Source: Halopiger djelfimassiliensis
GTDB taxonomy: Archaea > Halobacteriota > Halobacteria > Halobacteriales > Natrialbaceae
Direction: 5' to 3'
Length of the DNA stretch: 64,000 bases
NCBI RefSeq assembly: GCF_000455365.1
Contig: NZ_HG315685.1
Coordinates: forward strand, 414,537-478,536
Positions 42,652 through 51,086 of the stretch are shown piece after piece; within the stretch, counting starts at the first letter, position 1, and each line of letters starts with the position of its first letter. The position numbers and the translations under genes were made by a program. Below the pieces are notes generated by a model that worked only from the letters and a program-made list of their open reading frames with translations, was not told the DNA's origin and made no database searches.

Positions 42652-44437
42652 CGCGTACATCGACGACTTCCCGGACGAGGCGAAACTCGTCCGTGCGGCG
42701 TTTTACAGTTCGTTCGTGGCACTCGCACTGGGGGGACTGTTCGGCATCATCCAGACGCTCCACCGGACGAACGTGTACCGGTTTATCGACTCTGCGGACT
42801 ACTACACCGTGCTCACAGCTCACGGGGTCTTGCTCGCGATCACGTTCACGATCTTCTTCCTCGTGGGAATTTTCACGTGGGCAGTGACGACCAGTCTCGA
42901 CCGGGAGCTCGAGGATCTCCGCTTCTCGTGGGGCTGGTACGGGCTGATGGTACTCGGCTCCATTACGGCAATCGTGCCGGTCTTCGCCGGCTTCACCGAC
43001 TCGATCGACATGAGTTCGTCGGTGCTGTTTACCTTCTACGCGCCGCTGAAGGGCCACCCGCTGTTTTATCTGGGACTCGCGCTGTTCGTCGTCGGCACGT
43101 GGATCGCGGGCGTCGACTGGTTCCGGAGCTTCCTCGCCTGGCGGCGTGACAACCCGGACGAACGGATCCCGCTGCCGACGTTCATGGTGTTGACGACGAC
43201 CATCTTCTGGGTCCTCTCGAGCCTCGGCGTCGCCATCGCGATCCTCGCGTTTCTGCTCCCGTGGTCGCTCGGCCTGATCGACACCGTCAACCCGCTGCTC
43301 ACCAGAACGCTGTTCTGGTACTTCGGGCATCCGGTCGTCTACTTCTGGCTGATGCCGGCGTACATGATGTGGTACATCATGCTGCCGAAGCTCTCGGGCG
43401 GGAAACTGTTTAGCGATCCGCTTGCCCGCGTCGTGTTCGTGCTCTTTCTGGTGTTGTCGACGCCGGTCGGTATCCACCACCAGTACCTCGACCCCGGCAT
43501 CGCGGAAGGGTACAAGTTCATCGCGATGACGAACACGATGTTCCTGCTGTTGCCGAGTCTCTTGACTGCCTTCACCGTCGTCGCGAGCATGGAACACGGG
43601 GCTCGCCAGCGCGGCGGTGAGGGGTATTTCGGCTGGCTGAAAGCGCTCCCGTGGCGCGATCCCGTTTTTACCGGGATGGCGCTGGCCGGCCTGATGTTCG
43701 CCGCCGCCGGCTTCTCCGGGATGATCAACGCCGGCATGAACATCAACTACCTCGTCCACAACACGTTCTGGGTCGTCGGCCACTTCCACCTCACCGTGGG
43801 TACCGCCGTCGCCCTGACGTTCATGGCCGTCACCTACTGGTTCCTGCCACAGGTGACCGGCAAGGAACTGTGGAACCGCTCGGTCGCGCTCGTGCAGGTC
43901 GTGCTCTGGTTCGTCGGGATGACGTTCATGTCCAACGCGATGCACCGCGCCGGACTACTCGGCGTCCCGCGCCGGACGGCCGAACCGCAGTACGACGGCG
44001 TGACCTTCGACGCGGCCGTCGGTTCCGTCGGCGAACTCAACGCTCAGATCGCGCTGGGCGGGGCGTTCCTCGGGCTCTCGCTCGCCCTGTTCCTGCTGAA
44101 CGTGATCGGGACGGCGTTCAACGGCCGGAGCGACGACCTCCCCGCGAACCGCTACGCGGAGGCGCTCTCCGGCCCCGAAGACGCACCGCTCGTCCTCGAC
44201 AACCTCAAACTCTGGACGGCTATCGCGGTCGTGCTCGTGGTCTTTGCCTACAGCTTCCCGCTGTTGAGCATCATCCAGCGCGGCGGCCTGTTCGGCCCCG
44301 ACATCAACCCGATCCCGGTCAGCATCGAAACCATGCCGACGCTCGCGTTCGCGTTCGAACACCTCGGGACCGCCGCGCTCGAGTCCGCCGGCGAGGCGAT
44401 GCAGTCGATCCCCGTTATCACCGAGGTGATCCGATAA
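42644..44437 (+). CDS. cbaA: ba3-type cytochrome oxidase subunit I
   Basis: A 597-residue catalytic subunit with 12-13 membrane helices that reduces oxygen and pumps protons. Ligand motifs in order: TAHGVLLAI (low-spin haem His), FGHPVVYFWLMPAY (CuB His and the cross-linked Tyr), VGIHHQYLDPG (two CuB His), and VHNTFWVVGHFHLTVG (haem a3 and low-spin haem His). There is no full K/D-channel set of A-type oxidases, consistent with a B-type (ba3) enzyme. ATG 42644 follows GGAGGTGAT at a good SD distance; upstream GTG/ATG codons at 42635/42638 overlap it. Confidence 0.95.
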   Translation: MSNAYIDDFPDEAKLVRAAFYSSFVALALGGLFGIIQTLHRTNVYRFIDSADYYTVLTAHGVLLAITFTIFFLVGIFTWAVTTSLDRELEDLRFSWGWYGLMVLGSITAIVPVFAGFTDSIDMSSSVLFTFYAPLKGHPLFYLGLALFVVGTWIAGVDWFRSFLAWRRDNPDERIPLPTFMVLTTTIFWVLSSLGVAIAILAFLLPWSLGLIDTVNPLLTRTLFWYFGHPVVYFWLMPAYMMWYIMLPKLSGGKLFSDPLARVVFVLFLVLSTPVGIHHQYLDPGIAEGYKFIAMTNTMFLLLPSLLTAFTVVASMEHGARQRGGEGYFGWLKALPWRDPVFTGMALAGLMFAAAGFSGMINAGMNINYLVHNTFWVVGHFHLTVGTAVALTFMAVTYWFLPQVTGKELWNRSVALVQVVLWFVGMTFMSNAMHRAGLLGVPRRTAEPQYDGVTFDAAVGSVGELNAQIALGGAFLGLSLALFLLNVIGTAFNGRSDDLPANRYAEALSGPEDAPLVLDNLKLWTAIAVVLVVFAYSFPLLSIIQRGGLFGPDINPIPVSIETMPTLAFAFEHLGTAALESAGEAMQSIPVITEVIR

Positions 44438-44640
44438 TGCGTACCTCCAAGGGGACGCTGCTCGTCGTCTTCGCGCTTACCCTGCCGTTCCTCGTCGAAC
44501 TCCGGACGGTGCTCGCCTGGGTCAACGTCGAACTGACCGTCCTCGAATCGGTCGGCATCGCCCTCGCAATACTGCTTGCGCTCCTCGCCTGGGCGATGTG
44601 GCCCCAGAACGGCGAGACCAGTCCGTCCGGTTCGCGGTAG
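44437..44640 (+). CDS. Small two-TM protein of the oxidase operon (CbaE-like)
   Basis: A 67-residue protein with two hydrophobic helices (KGTLLVVFALTLPFLVEL and LTVLESVGIALAILLALLAWAMW) and a polar tail. Its ATG overlaps the TAA of subunit I (TAATG at 44435-44439), so it is translated with the oxidase. Matches the size and place of the small accessory subunit in haloarchaeal ba3 operons. Confidence 0.7.
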   Translation: MRTSKGTLLVVFALTLPFLVELRTVLAWVNVELTVLESVGIALAILLALLAWAMWPQNGETSPSGSR

Positions 44641-44650
44641 GCGCGACAGG

Positions 44651-44962
44651 TTACCAGGTTTCGATCCGCCCGTTGCGGACGTCCTCCGTACAGCCCTCGC
44701 AGTCGGGATGGTCCGCCTCGTAACAGGCCGGCCGGTACTGCTCGTCGAGTGTCGCCGCACGCCGTTCGGCGTACCGCCGGCAAACGATCTTCACTCGCCC
44801 CGCCTCGTCGCTCGGAAGGCTGCGGGCGTTCTTTGCGCCCTGATACGCCCGGCGTGCCTCCTCGAGTTGCTCGTCGGTCGTCCCGCGTACCTGCTCGTAC
44901 TGCTCGCCCGCGTTCCGGAGCGTCGAGCGCAGAAACCGCTCGAGCCGACGCCGATCGGTCAT
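44651..44962 (-). CDS. Conserved haloarchaeal protein (DUF7091-like)
   Basis: A 103-residue protein from ATG 44962; an upstream in-frame start adds 21 Arg-rich residues that look non-coding. It has a helical N-terminal part (RRRLERFLRSTLRNAGEQYEQ) and C-terminal Cys residues (IVCRRYAERRAA, RPACYEADHPDCEGCTEDV) that could bind a metal. Fits the haloarchaeal DUF7091 family; function unknown. It converges with the oxidase operon. Confidence 0.7.
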   Translation of the reverse strand: MTDRRRLERFLRSTLRNAGEQYEQVRGTTDEQLEEARRAYQGAKNARSLPSDEAGRVKIVCRRYAERRAATLDEQYRPACYEADHPDCEGCTEDVRNGRIETW

Positions 44963-45081
44963 TACCGCTTCGGTTCGGTCGCGAGCCACATAGGCCCGTC
45001 GCCGGGAACGGTGTGCGTTCGGCACCCGCTGCGAGACGGAGAGTAAGGGTTAACTACAGGCCCTGTGTTTCCCCAAATAGC

Positions 45082-45189
45082 GGGCCCTTAGCTCAGTCCG
45101 GTAAGAGCGCTCGGCTCATAACACGATCGCGTCCGCATGCGGCCGTGTGGGATACCGAGTGGTCGATGGTTCGAATCCGTCAGGGCCCA
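45082..45189 (+). tRNA. tRNA with anticodon CAT, 33-nt intron (probable elongator Met)
   Basis: Exon 1 is 45082-45120 and exon 2 is 45154-45189. Acceptor GGGCCCT pairs with AGGGCCC (45182-45188), discriminator A. The anticodon stem is CTCGG/CCGAG with loop CTCATA-A interrupted after position 37 by a 33-nt intron (45121-45153), whose CACG...CGTG pairs to form the splice-site helix of an archaeal bulge-helix-bulge. The canonical intron site matches known haloarchaeal elongator tRNA-Met introns. A tRNA-Ile2 (modified CAT) cannot be excluded from sequence alone. Confidence 0.9.
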
Positions 45190-45512
45190 TCCAGAAACTG
45201 TACGCTTCTGAGCCGATGGCTCTCCACTATACAGCACCTGTATCCCATATTTTCGAGACTCGGGTAGTGAGTGACGCTCGAGCCGGGGTTGGAGTTTATC
45301 CAGCCCTTCGACGGCGGTCACTGTCGTCGTGCCGTCTCCGGTTGCTGACCCTTTGAAGCCAGTTCTCCAATTGGTCTTCGAACGACGTGGCGGCCTCGCA
45401 GGAGTGGCGAAACGAGATGCAGGGCGCAGTACGTCGTCCCGAGTGAGTCTGACTGCTCCCGAGGGACACAGCACATGTACTGATTTATGAGCCGCGAAAG
45501 AATACGTCGGCG
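45190..45512. other. Gene-free stretch between tRNA(CAT) and the CNNM gene
   Basis: Minus-strand frames here carry short blocks such as SCEAATSFEDQLENWLQR that look like debris of a coding sequence, but none is a full gene. A promoter for the gene at 45513 must lie in its last 100 bases. Confidence 0.35.
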
Positions 45513-46571
45513 ATGAACTCGCTCGAGATCGGTGGACGAATACTGGCTGGTGTCATTCTTATCGGATTAAACGCCTACTTCGTTGCGATCGAGTTCGGAC
45601 TCACACGCGCTCGGCAGTATCCTGAATCAGAGTTCAATACCCCCGGGCTCCAGCTTGCTTGGGAGATGACGGACGACCTCGAGTTCTATCTGACGACGTG
45701 TCAGATCTGGATTTCTGGGACGAGTATCGCACTCGGGATCGTGGCCGAACCCGGATTGGCAGCCCTGTTCGAACCATTGTTCGCGAATACGTTCCTCGCG
45801 TCGGCCGGCGCCGGATCGGTGCTCGGGTTCGCTCTCATCAACCTTGTTCATCTCACACACGGGGAACAGACACCGACGTACCTCGGCGTCGAACGGTCGA
45901 AGCAGGTCTGCCGATACGGCGCGCGGCCGCTGTACTGGTTTGCGAAACTGCTTGCACCGGCAATTACGTTCGGCGACTGGGTCGCAAAGGCAACGCTCGG
46001 ACTATTCGGTATCGAGATGACCGGTGCGTGGCGCGAAACCGAACGAGAAGTCATCGAATCGCGAGCCGACCTTCGCAATCGGCTCGGCTCTATTCTCGAG
46101 GAAGGCGATCTTCCCGATGAACGTCGCGAAGAAGTGATGAACGCGCTTCGGATCGGTGAACAGCCCGTCGGCGAATTGATGGTGTCTCCCGATGAGATCG
46201 TCGCGCTCTCTACCGAAGTGAACTCGGAAGAAAACGTTCGAAAAATGGAAGAACGCCCTCATACGCGATACCCGCTCGTTGGCGACACCCTCACTGACTT
46301 CCGTGGTATCGTGTATACACCGAGCCTCGTCAGACATCGTGCGGGATTAGCCGACGGCAGTATCGATTTCACGGACGTAGCCGCCCCACCGATGACGGTA
46401 TCCCCTGATACGGACGTAAGCGATGCGATCGATCAGTTCCAGACCGAACGGCAGGAACTCGCACTCGTGATCGAAGATGGCGAGGCCGTTGGGTTGATAA
46501 CCGTTACCGATCTCTTAGAAGCGGTTATGGGCGATATCGAAGATCCGCTCGACCAGGAACGAACTGCTTGA
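45513..46571 (+). CDS. CNNM-domain/CBS-pair membrane protein
   Basis: A 352-residue protein. The CNNM (DUF21) membrane domain spans residues 1-170 with four hydrophobic segments (GRILAGVILIGLNAYFVAIEFGL; a helix with WISGTSIALGIVAEPGLAALF). A linker with EVMNALRIGEQPVGELMVSPDEIVALS leads into a pair of CBS domains (about 215-345), the second ending EDGEAVGLITVTDLLEAVMGDIEDP. Family members are proposed magnesium/cobalt efflux or sensing proteins. The C-terminal CorC domain of longer relatives is absent. Confidence 0.88.
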   Translation: MNSLEIGGRILAGVILIGLNAYFVAIEFGLTRARQYPESEFNTPGLQLAWEMTDDLEFYLTTCQIWISGTSIALGIVAEPGLAALFEPLFANTFLASAGAGSVLGFALINLVHLTHGEQTPTYLGVERSKQVCRYGARPLYWFAKLLAPAITFGDWVAKATLGLFGIEMTGAWRETEREVIESRADLRNRLGSILEEGDLPDERREEVMNALRIGEQPVGELMVSPDEIVALSTEVNSEENVRKMEERPHTRYPLVGDTLTDFRGIVYTPSLVRHRAGLADGSIDFTDVAAPPMTVSPDTDVSDAIDQFQTERQELALVIEDGEAVGLITVTDLLEAVMGDIEDPLDQERTA

Positions 46572-46601
46572 CACAGTACGGTTATCGTTCCATCCAGCGA
46601 C

Positions 46602-47474
46602 TCACCCCTCAGCGACGCCGATCGTCAGAACGGGAACCGGTGCCGTTCGAAGCACCCGCTCCGTGGTCGACCCCAGAAATCGTTCGTCAAGCCCGGTTCG
46701 CCCGTGCGTTCCCATCACTATGAGGTCGGCATCGACGTCGGCCGCGAACGAGCGGACCGTCTCCGGCACTGCTCCCGTTTTGACCATCGTCTCGACGTCG
46801 TCGCCGCCCGCTTCCCTCACGAGTGCCGCTTCGCTGGCTACACGTTCCCGAGCGTTGTCTTCGAGTTGATCGCGTACCGGTGAAGAGCCGACTGCGGCTC
46901 CGAGTGTAGGTTCGTCGACGATCGACAGGAGATGGAGTGTCGCGCCGTAGCGCGTCGCGATCTCGGCGGCGAATTCCAGCGCCTTCCGTGCGCTATCGCT
47001 TCCGTCGGTCGGGACGAGAACGTCAGCGTAGGGGTACGGTTGCCTCGCGTCCTCGTCCGTCCGAACCGCGAGGACGGGGGATTCGCACGCGTTAACGACG
47101 TGTTCCGTGACGCTCCCGAGGACGTATTTCTCGAGGCTGTCTCTGCCGTGTGTCCCCATGACGACGAGATCGACGAAATCGGGTGCCGCCGCGTCGACGA
47201 TCGCCTCTCGCGGATCTCCCTGAACGAGATCGTCAGTGATGGGGATGTCTTGCTTTGTCGCTCGTTCGCGTGCGTCCGAGAGGACGTCTTCTCCCTCCTG
47301 TTCGAGGACGTCGACGACGGAGCCCTCGTACTGCGTGAGACTCGGTTTGTTTGTGTTTGCGACGTACAGTAACTGTACCGTTGCCCCATGAGTGGCCGCG
47401 ATATCGAGCGCGTAGTCGAGCGCGGCGGTCGCCGGCTCGCTGCCGTCAACGGGAACGAGAACGAAATCAATCAT
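46602..47474 (-). CDS. Tandem universal stress protein (two UspA domains)
   Basis: A 290-residue protein made of two UspA folds. Domain 1 (residues 1-142) opens with FVLVPVDGSEPATAALDYAL and ends VVMGTHGRDSLEKYVLGSVTEHVV. Domain 2 (about 150-290) opens with VLVPTDGSDSARKALEFA and ends VMGTHGRTGLDERFLGSTTERVL. Both contain the G-x2-G-x9-G(S/T) nucleotide-binding motif, so ATP binding is likely. ATG 47474 begins directly with the first beta strand. It lies downstream of the truncated TrkH gene on the same strand, a neighbourhood seen with cation transporters. Confidence 0.9.
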   Translation of the reverse strand: MIDFVLVPVDGSEPATAALDYALDIAATHGATVQLLYVANTNKPSLTQYEGSVVDVLEQEGEDVLSDARERATKQDIPITDDLVQGDPREAIVDAAAPDFVDLVVMGTHGRDSLEKYVLGSVTEHVVNACESPVLAVRTDEDARQPYPYADVLVPTDGSDSARKALEFAAEIATRYGATLHLLSIVDEPTLGAAVGSSPVRDQLEDNARERVASEAALVREAGGDDVETMVKTGAVPETVRSFAADVDADLIVMGTHGRTGLDERFLGSTTERVLRTAPVPVLTIGVAEG

Positions 47475-47593
47475 ACGGGTTGTTCGGTACGGAGTCACAT
47501 ATCACTATCCCGGCTCGAGCGATCGGTATGGCCTGCCAGCAGCGGATGACCGGACCGCCATCCGTGTCGTTGTCGTGCCGTTCCCCCTCGATT

Positions 47594-48229
47594 TCAGGTT
47601 GTTTCTTCACCGTCCGAGAGATCAATACCGGTCCGTCCCAACGGCGAACGCTGTTGGTAGTACTGATCAAGGACGCCACCGTTGGACTGTCTGATGAACA
47701 CGAGGATCAGGACGATAACCCCGATGCCACCCAACCACTGTAGCAACGACCGCCACCACTGCAACGTCGCCGGAAGGGCGCTCGAATCTCGAGTCACAGT
47801 GAGGCCGGTTCCAGTGATCCCGCTAAAGGCTTCAAAGACGGCGGTATCGAGCGAACGGAACGCGCGAAGTGTTGGGTTCAATAATGGGGTCGCAAGGAAT
47901 TCCGGGTTGAGGGCGATCGTTTCGGCGATAAAGCGGAACGGCAGTGCGCTGAGGAGACCGACGGCGAGCCAAATAGCAGCCGCAGATGCAAGAACCTCCG
48001 CAGTGGACGGGTCCGCCGTTTCACTTCCCCCTCGTGAGAGAGCCCAGCCGATACCATAGACGATCATCACCGAGAGCAGTTCACCGGGAATCGCGTAAAA
48101 CTCTCCCCAGAGAATTGAGACGGGGACTAGACTCAAGATTACGGCAGCGAATCTGATCAGGGCCCTTCCCAGATTATAACCGATCAGGGTATACCACTTC
48201 AGAGACTCGCTCATCGAGATCGCCTTCAC
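47594..48229 (-). pseudogene. Truncated TrkH-type potassium transporter subunit
   Basis: 211 codons covering only the N-terminal part of a TrkH-like protein: about four membrane helices including the first pore repeat (EAFSGITGTGLTVTRDSSAL, then WRSLLQWLGGIGVIVLILVFI). Full-length TrkH has about 480-510 residues and four such repeats, all needed for the K+ filter. The frame ends in a normal stop after a polar tail (SDGEETT), and the missing part is not found in the next 120 bp. It is probably a non-functional remnant or an assembly-only fragment. The start is GTG 48229 or ATG 48214. Confidence 0.7.
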
Positions 48230-48235
48230 CAGATG

Positions 48236-49519
48236 TTACCCTTCCGTAAACACTGATGATTGGTCGGTTCCGTCCGACGACTCTGGCTGCACGCGGTCGA
48301 TCACGTTCCCGTACAATTTCGTAACCGGCGTAGCCGTGATCCCGTGGACCAACACTGAACTCGCAATGACAAGGCTGGCCGTACTCCAGATGATTTCGGC
48401 ACCAAGTATTCGGTGGGCGACAGTTGCGTAGAACAGCGCTGCGATCCCGATCGGGCCGAACCATCCCGCGAATAACGCGTCTCGGTCACTCTGAACTGAG
48501 GGAACCACCTGACGGAACACCACCATCATTGGTATCCGCCGTAGGAGCAGTATTCCGGCTGCGAGGACAATGCCCGCCCATCCTAACGAAACCCATTGGT
48601 CGACCGGCAGCTCGAGACCGAAAAACACGAAGATAGGAAACGTAAATAGACGAAGCACCGTTTCCTGTACCTTCTGCTCATCGGCTTCATCGGTAGCATC
48701 GGCGAACTGATTGAACAAAAGCCCGGCAGCGAAGGCTGCGAGAATGCCGTCGCTTCCCAGTAACTTGACTCCGCCCAGTACGGCGAACGTAAGGGCGACG
48801 GTCACGCTCAGCAGCGATGTCTCCTCGAGGAAGTCATGGTTTCGAGATTCGCGCTCGATCCAACCGGCAGCGGCGCCGACAACTGCACCGACGAAGACCG
48901 CGGCGCCGACTTCCCAGAGGAGCGCCGAGAGCAACCACTCGGAGAGCACCCGTTGGGGCGGATACTGGAGAACGAGGAGTGGGAAGAAGACGAGGGGATA
49001 CGCCAATCCATCGTTAGCCCCTGACTCGCCGGTGAGGAGGTTTCGGATCGGCGCCGGGATGTACTGTGCTGCCGTGTGACCCGTAACGATCGTTCCAGCG
49101 AGAACCGGATCCGTGGGTGTGACGATCGCACCGATGAGCAGTGCTATCCAGAGCGGGACGTCTAGGATGAGGTAGACGAGACCACCGCTGACTAACCACA
49201 TCCCGATCATTCCGGGAACGAGAACGACAGCCATCGACCGCGTGTGCTTCCGGAAGTATCGTTGGGGAAGTCGGAGCGCAGCGCCCATGACGGCGAGCCC
49301 AACGGTCAATCGGGCAAACTGTTCCAGAATCGTAAACGGATCGGCCCAGTCGGAGAGGCGGATCAGCCCCAGCCCGAGGGGACCGATAACGATCCCTAGT
49401 ATCAACGCTGCTAGGGGCTCTGAGAGGAAGTAGACCTTGCTTCGAATCAACCCTGCAACGAGACTCAACACCAGCGTTAATCCGCCAATCGTGACGAGCG
49501 CGATGTTCAGTTCTTGCAT
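48236..49519 (-). CDS. Cation:proton antiporter, CPA1/NhaP type
   Basis: A 427-residue membrane protein with about 12 helices. Conserved blocks are FLSEPLAALILGIVIGPLGLG (early helices), TPTDPVLAGTIVTG and the catalytic-helix region GESGANDGLAYPLVFFPLL (Asn-Asp pair, about residue 165), typical of Na+(K+)/H+ exchangers of the CPA1/CPA2 class. Start ATG 49519; an in-frame extension to 49768 overlaps non-coding sequence. It ends 6 bp before the TrkH remnant, so it was probably part of the same cation-homeostasis operon. Confidence 0.9.
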   Translation of the reverse strand: MQELNIALVTIGGLTLVLSLVAGLIRSKVYFLSEPLAALILGIVIGPLGLGLIRLSDWADPFTILEQFARLTVGLAVMGAALRLPQRYFRKHTRSMAVVLVPGMIGMWLVSGGLVYLILDVPLWIALLIGAIVTPTDPVLAGTIVTGHTAAQYIPAPIRNLLTGESGANDGLAYPLVFFPLLVLQYPPQRVLSEWLLSALLWEVGAAVFVGAVVGAAAGWIERESRNHDFLEETSLLSVTVALTFAVLGGVKLLGSDGILAAFAAGLLFNQFADATDEADEQKVQETVLRLFTFPIFVFFGLELPVDQWVSLGWAGIVLAAGILLLRRIPMMVVFRQVVPSVQSDRDALFAGWFGPIGIAALFYATVAHRILGAEIIWSTASLVIASSVLVHGITATPVTKLYGNVIDRVQPESSDGTDQSSVFTEG

Positions 49520-50387
49520 GATGTCGGCTCCGGACGCGAGTCGACCAGCCCTTCCGTCTGAAACAGGGCCAGTCGGTTGGTTCTCCAAGCGTTGAGATAG
49601 GAGTTCGGCCTGCGAGCGTCGTACTCTACCACAAGGTATCCCGCAATGATAGACCCATGATCCCGATGGGAAACTCAGCTCGCCCTCGATTCCGGCCGCG
49701 TAGATGCGATCTGGAGAGCGGTTCGCCCGTTCACGCAGACGAGAAGCCACCGTCGGCGCAGGCCCCACCCTCCCGTCGGTATCGCTGTGCCCCTACGTCG
49801 CCCGACTCGGGACCGATGTTGATACCCCTTCACTATTTGAGTTCGCACAGTTGGACTGGTCTGTTCCAACGGGGTGGCTGTCTCAGTGGCCCTGGTAATC
49901 AGACGTACTTTGTGAAGTACCTCGGGGACAAGCCCCGAGGCTTCACCGTTTTGTCCGAGCGCCCAGAAATAGGCGGGCGGACGCAGGCGAATTTACTTCC
50001 CCTCGACCTTCCCCGTTGAGGTCGGTTGGCATTAACACCCGAACACCTCGCTGGTGGCCGTGAGGGTCGGTCGCTCCACCACGACCCGACAACTCCCGTC
50101 TCACCTGCCGTAGCAGGGTGTTGAGAGGAGTCGCATTGCCAAACCTCCGAACGACCGCTTCGGATTACGGTCTTTCACCCACGTCACGGTCGTTAAACTA
50201 CGATACGAGAGAGGGGAAGTTACTCCCTTTGACGGGCTTCACCCTCAGGGTCAAACCCCGAGGCACTCGCCCTACTCAGCCTGTAGAACATGGTCATATT
50301 TACTAAAATTTCAACTATATATTTGGTAAAATTTCTCTTTCACTGCACCGAAAGCACTTGTTCCGCGGGTTCGAATTGCGGGATACG
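49520..50387. other. Gene-free region holding a MITE-like element
   Basis: No intact gene. 49520-49910 carries only fragmentary frames. 49912-50273 is the palindrome-ended element listed separately. 50285-50345 is AT-rich, the likely promoter of the lipoprotein gene at 50388. Confidence 0.5.
49912..50273 (+). mobile_element. Palindrome-ended MITE-like element (IS200/IS605 derivative type)
   Basis: Its two ends carry related hairpins. The left is GTGAAG-ta-CCTCGGGG-acaag-CCCCGAGG-CTTCAC (49912-49946). The right is GGGC...CCTCAGGG-tcaaa-CCCCGAGG...GCCC (50234-50272), the same stem with one mismatch. Subterminal hairpins of this kind, with no transposase between, match haloarchaeal IS605/IS1341-type deletion derivatives (PATE-like). 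Target duplication is not expected for this family and is not seen. Confidence 0.6.
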
Positions 50388-51086
50388 ATGCAGCGACGAA
50401 CCGTTCTGTACGTAGCCAGCACAGCCGTTCTTGGGGCTACTGCAGGTTGTACTGCCCAAACTGATTCCCGATCCGAATCACCCGATGACAAACACAAAGC
50501 TACAGGCGACCCGACGGAAGAGATGAGTCTGGCAACGGACGACCTCGATTTCGAAGCTACCGTTCTCGAACAGCGTACCGAGCACCATCCTGCCAAGATA
50601 CAGCTCTCGGTCACCAACAGAAGCGATGAACGGATCACGCTTTCCGGTGGACCGATTCTCCCATTCACGGAGATAAAATCCAGTCACGAAGGGGACGAAC
50701 CGGAGCTGTTTCTCATTCCCGATAAGAGGGATTGGATCACACCAACAGATGGCGACGGCAACCCGCTCGACGTTCCACTGATCCCATCGACGAGTGACGG
50801 GTGCTGGACTGTCGAATATGAGGGTACAGTACGGTCACAGACTATGCGGATGCAGGAACTCACACCGGACGAGACGATCAGTCGGGAGTACACCCTTCTT
50901 GCTGAAGACGATGATCAGTGCTTCTCGTCTGGAACATACGAATTCGTGGACGAGCAGAAAATACGGAAAGGCGAGATATCCTCGGATCACGATGAGATAC
51001 CGATTGATCTAAAACTCGAGGTTGAAATACGCGATGACAAGACGATAAGTATTGGCACAGAAACAAATATATCTAGTGAGATTTGA
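50388..51086 (+). CDS. Haloarchaeal lipoprotein
   Basis: A 232-residue exported protein. It has a signal peptide with twin-Arg-like start MQRRTVLYVASTAVLGATAGC and lipobox TAGC at Cys21. An Asp/Ser-rich linker is followed by a beta-rich domain (FEATVLEQRTEHHPAKIQLSVTNRSDERITLSGG) with two Cys (DGCWTVEYEG, DDQCFSSGTYEF) that might form a disulphide. No enzyme motif. Start ATG 50388 is preferred over 50358 because it gives the signal peptide directly. It overlaps the convergent protease gene by 14 bp at the 3' end. Confidence 0.75.
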   Translation: MQRRTVLYVASTAVLGATAGCTAQTDSRSESPDDKHKATGDPTEEMSLATDDLDFEATVLEQRTEHHPAKIQLSVTNRSDERITLSGGPILPFTEIKSSHEGDEPELFLIPDKRDWITPTDGDGNPLDVPLIPSTSDGCWTVEYEGTVRSQTMRMQELTPDETISREYTLLAEDDDQCFSSGTYEFVDEQKIRKGEISSDHDEIPIDLKLEVEIRDDKTISIGTETNISSEI

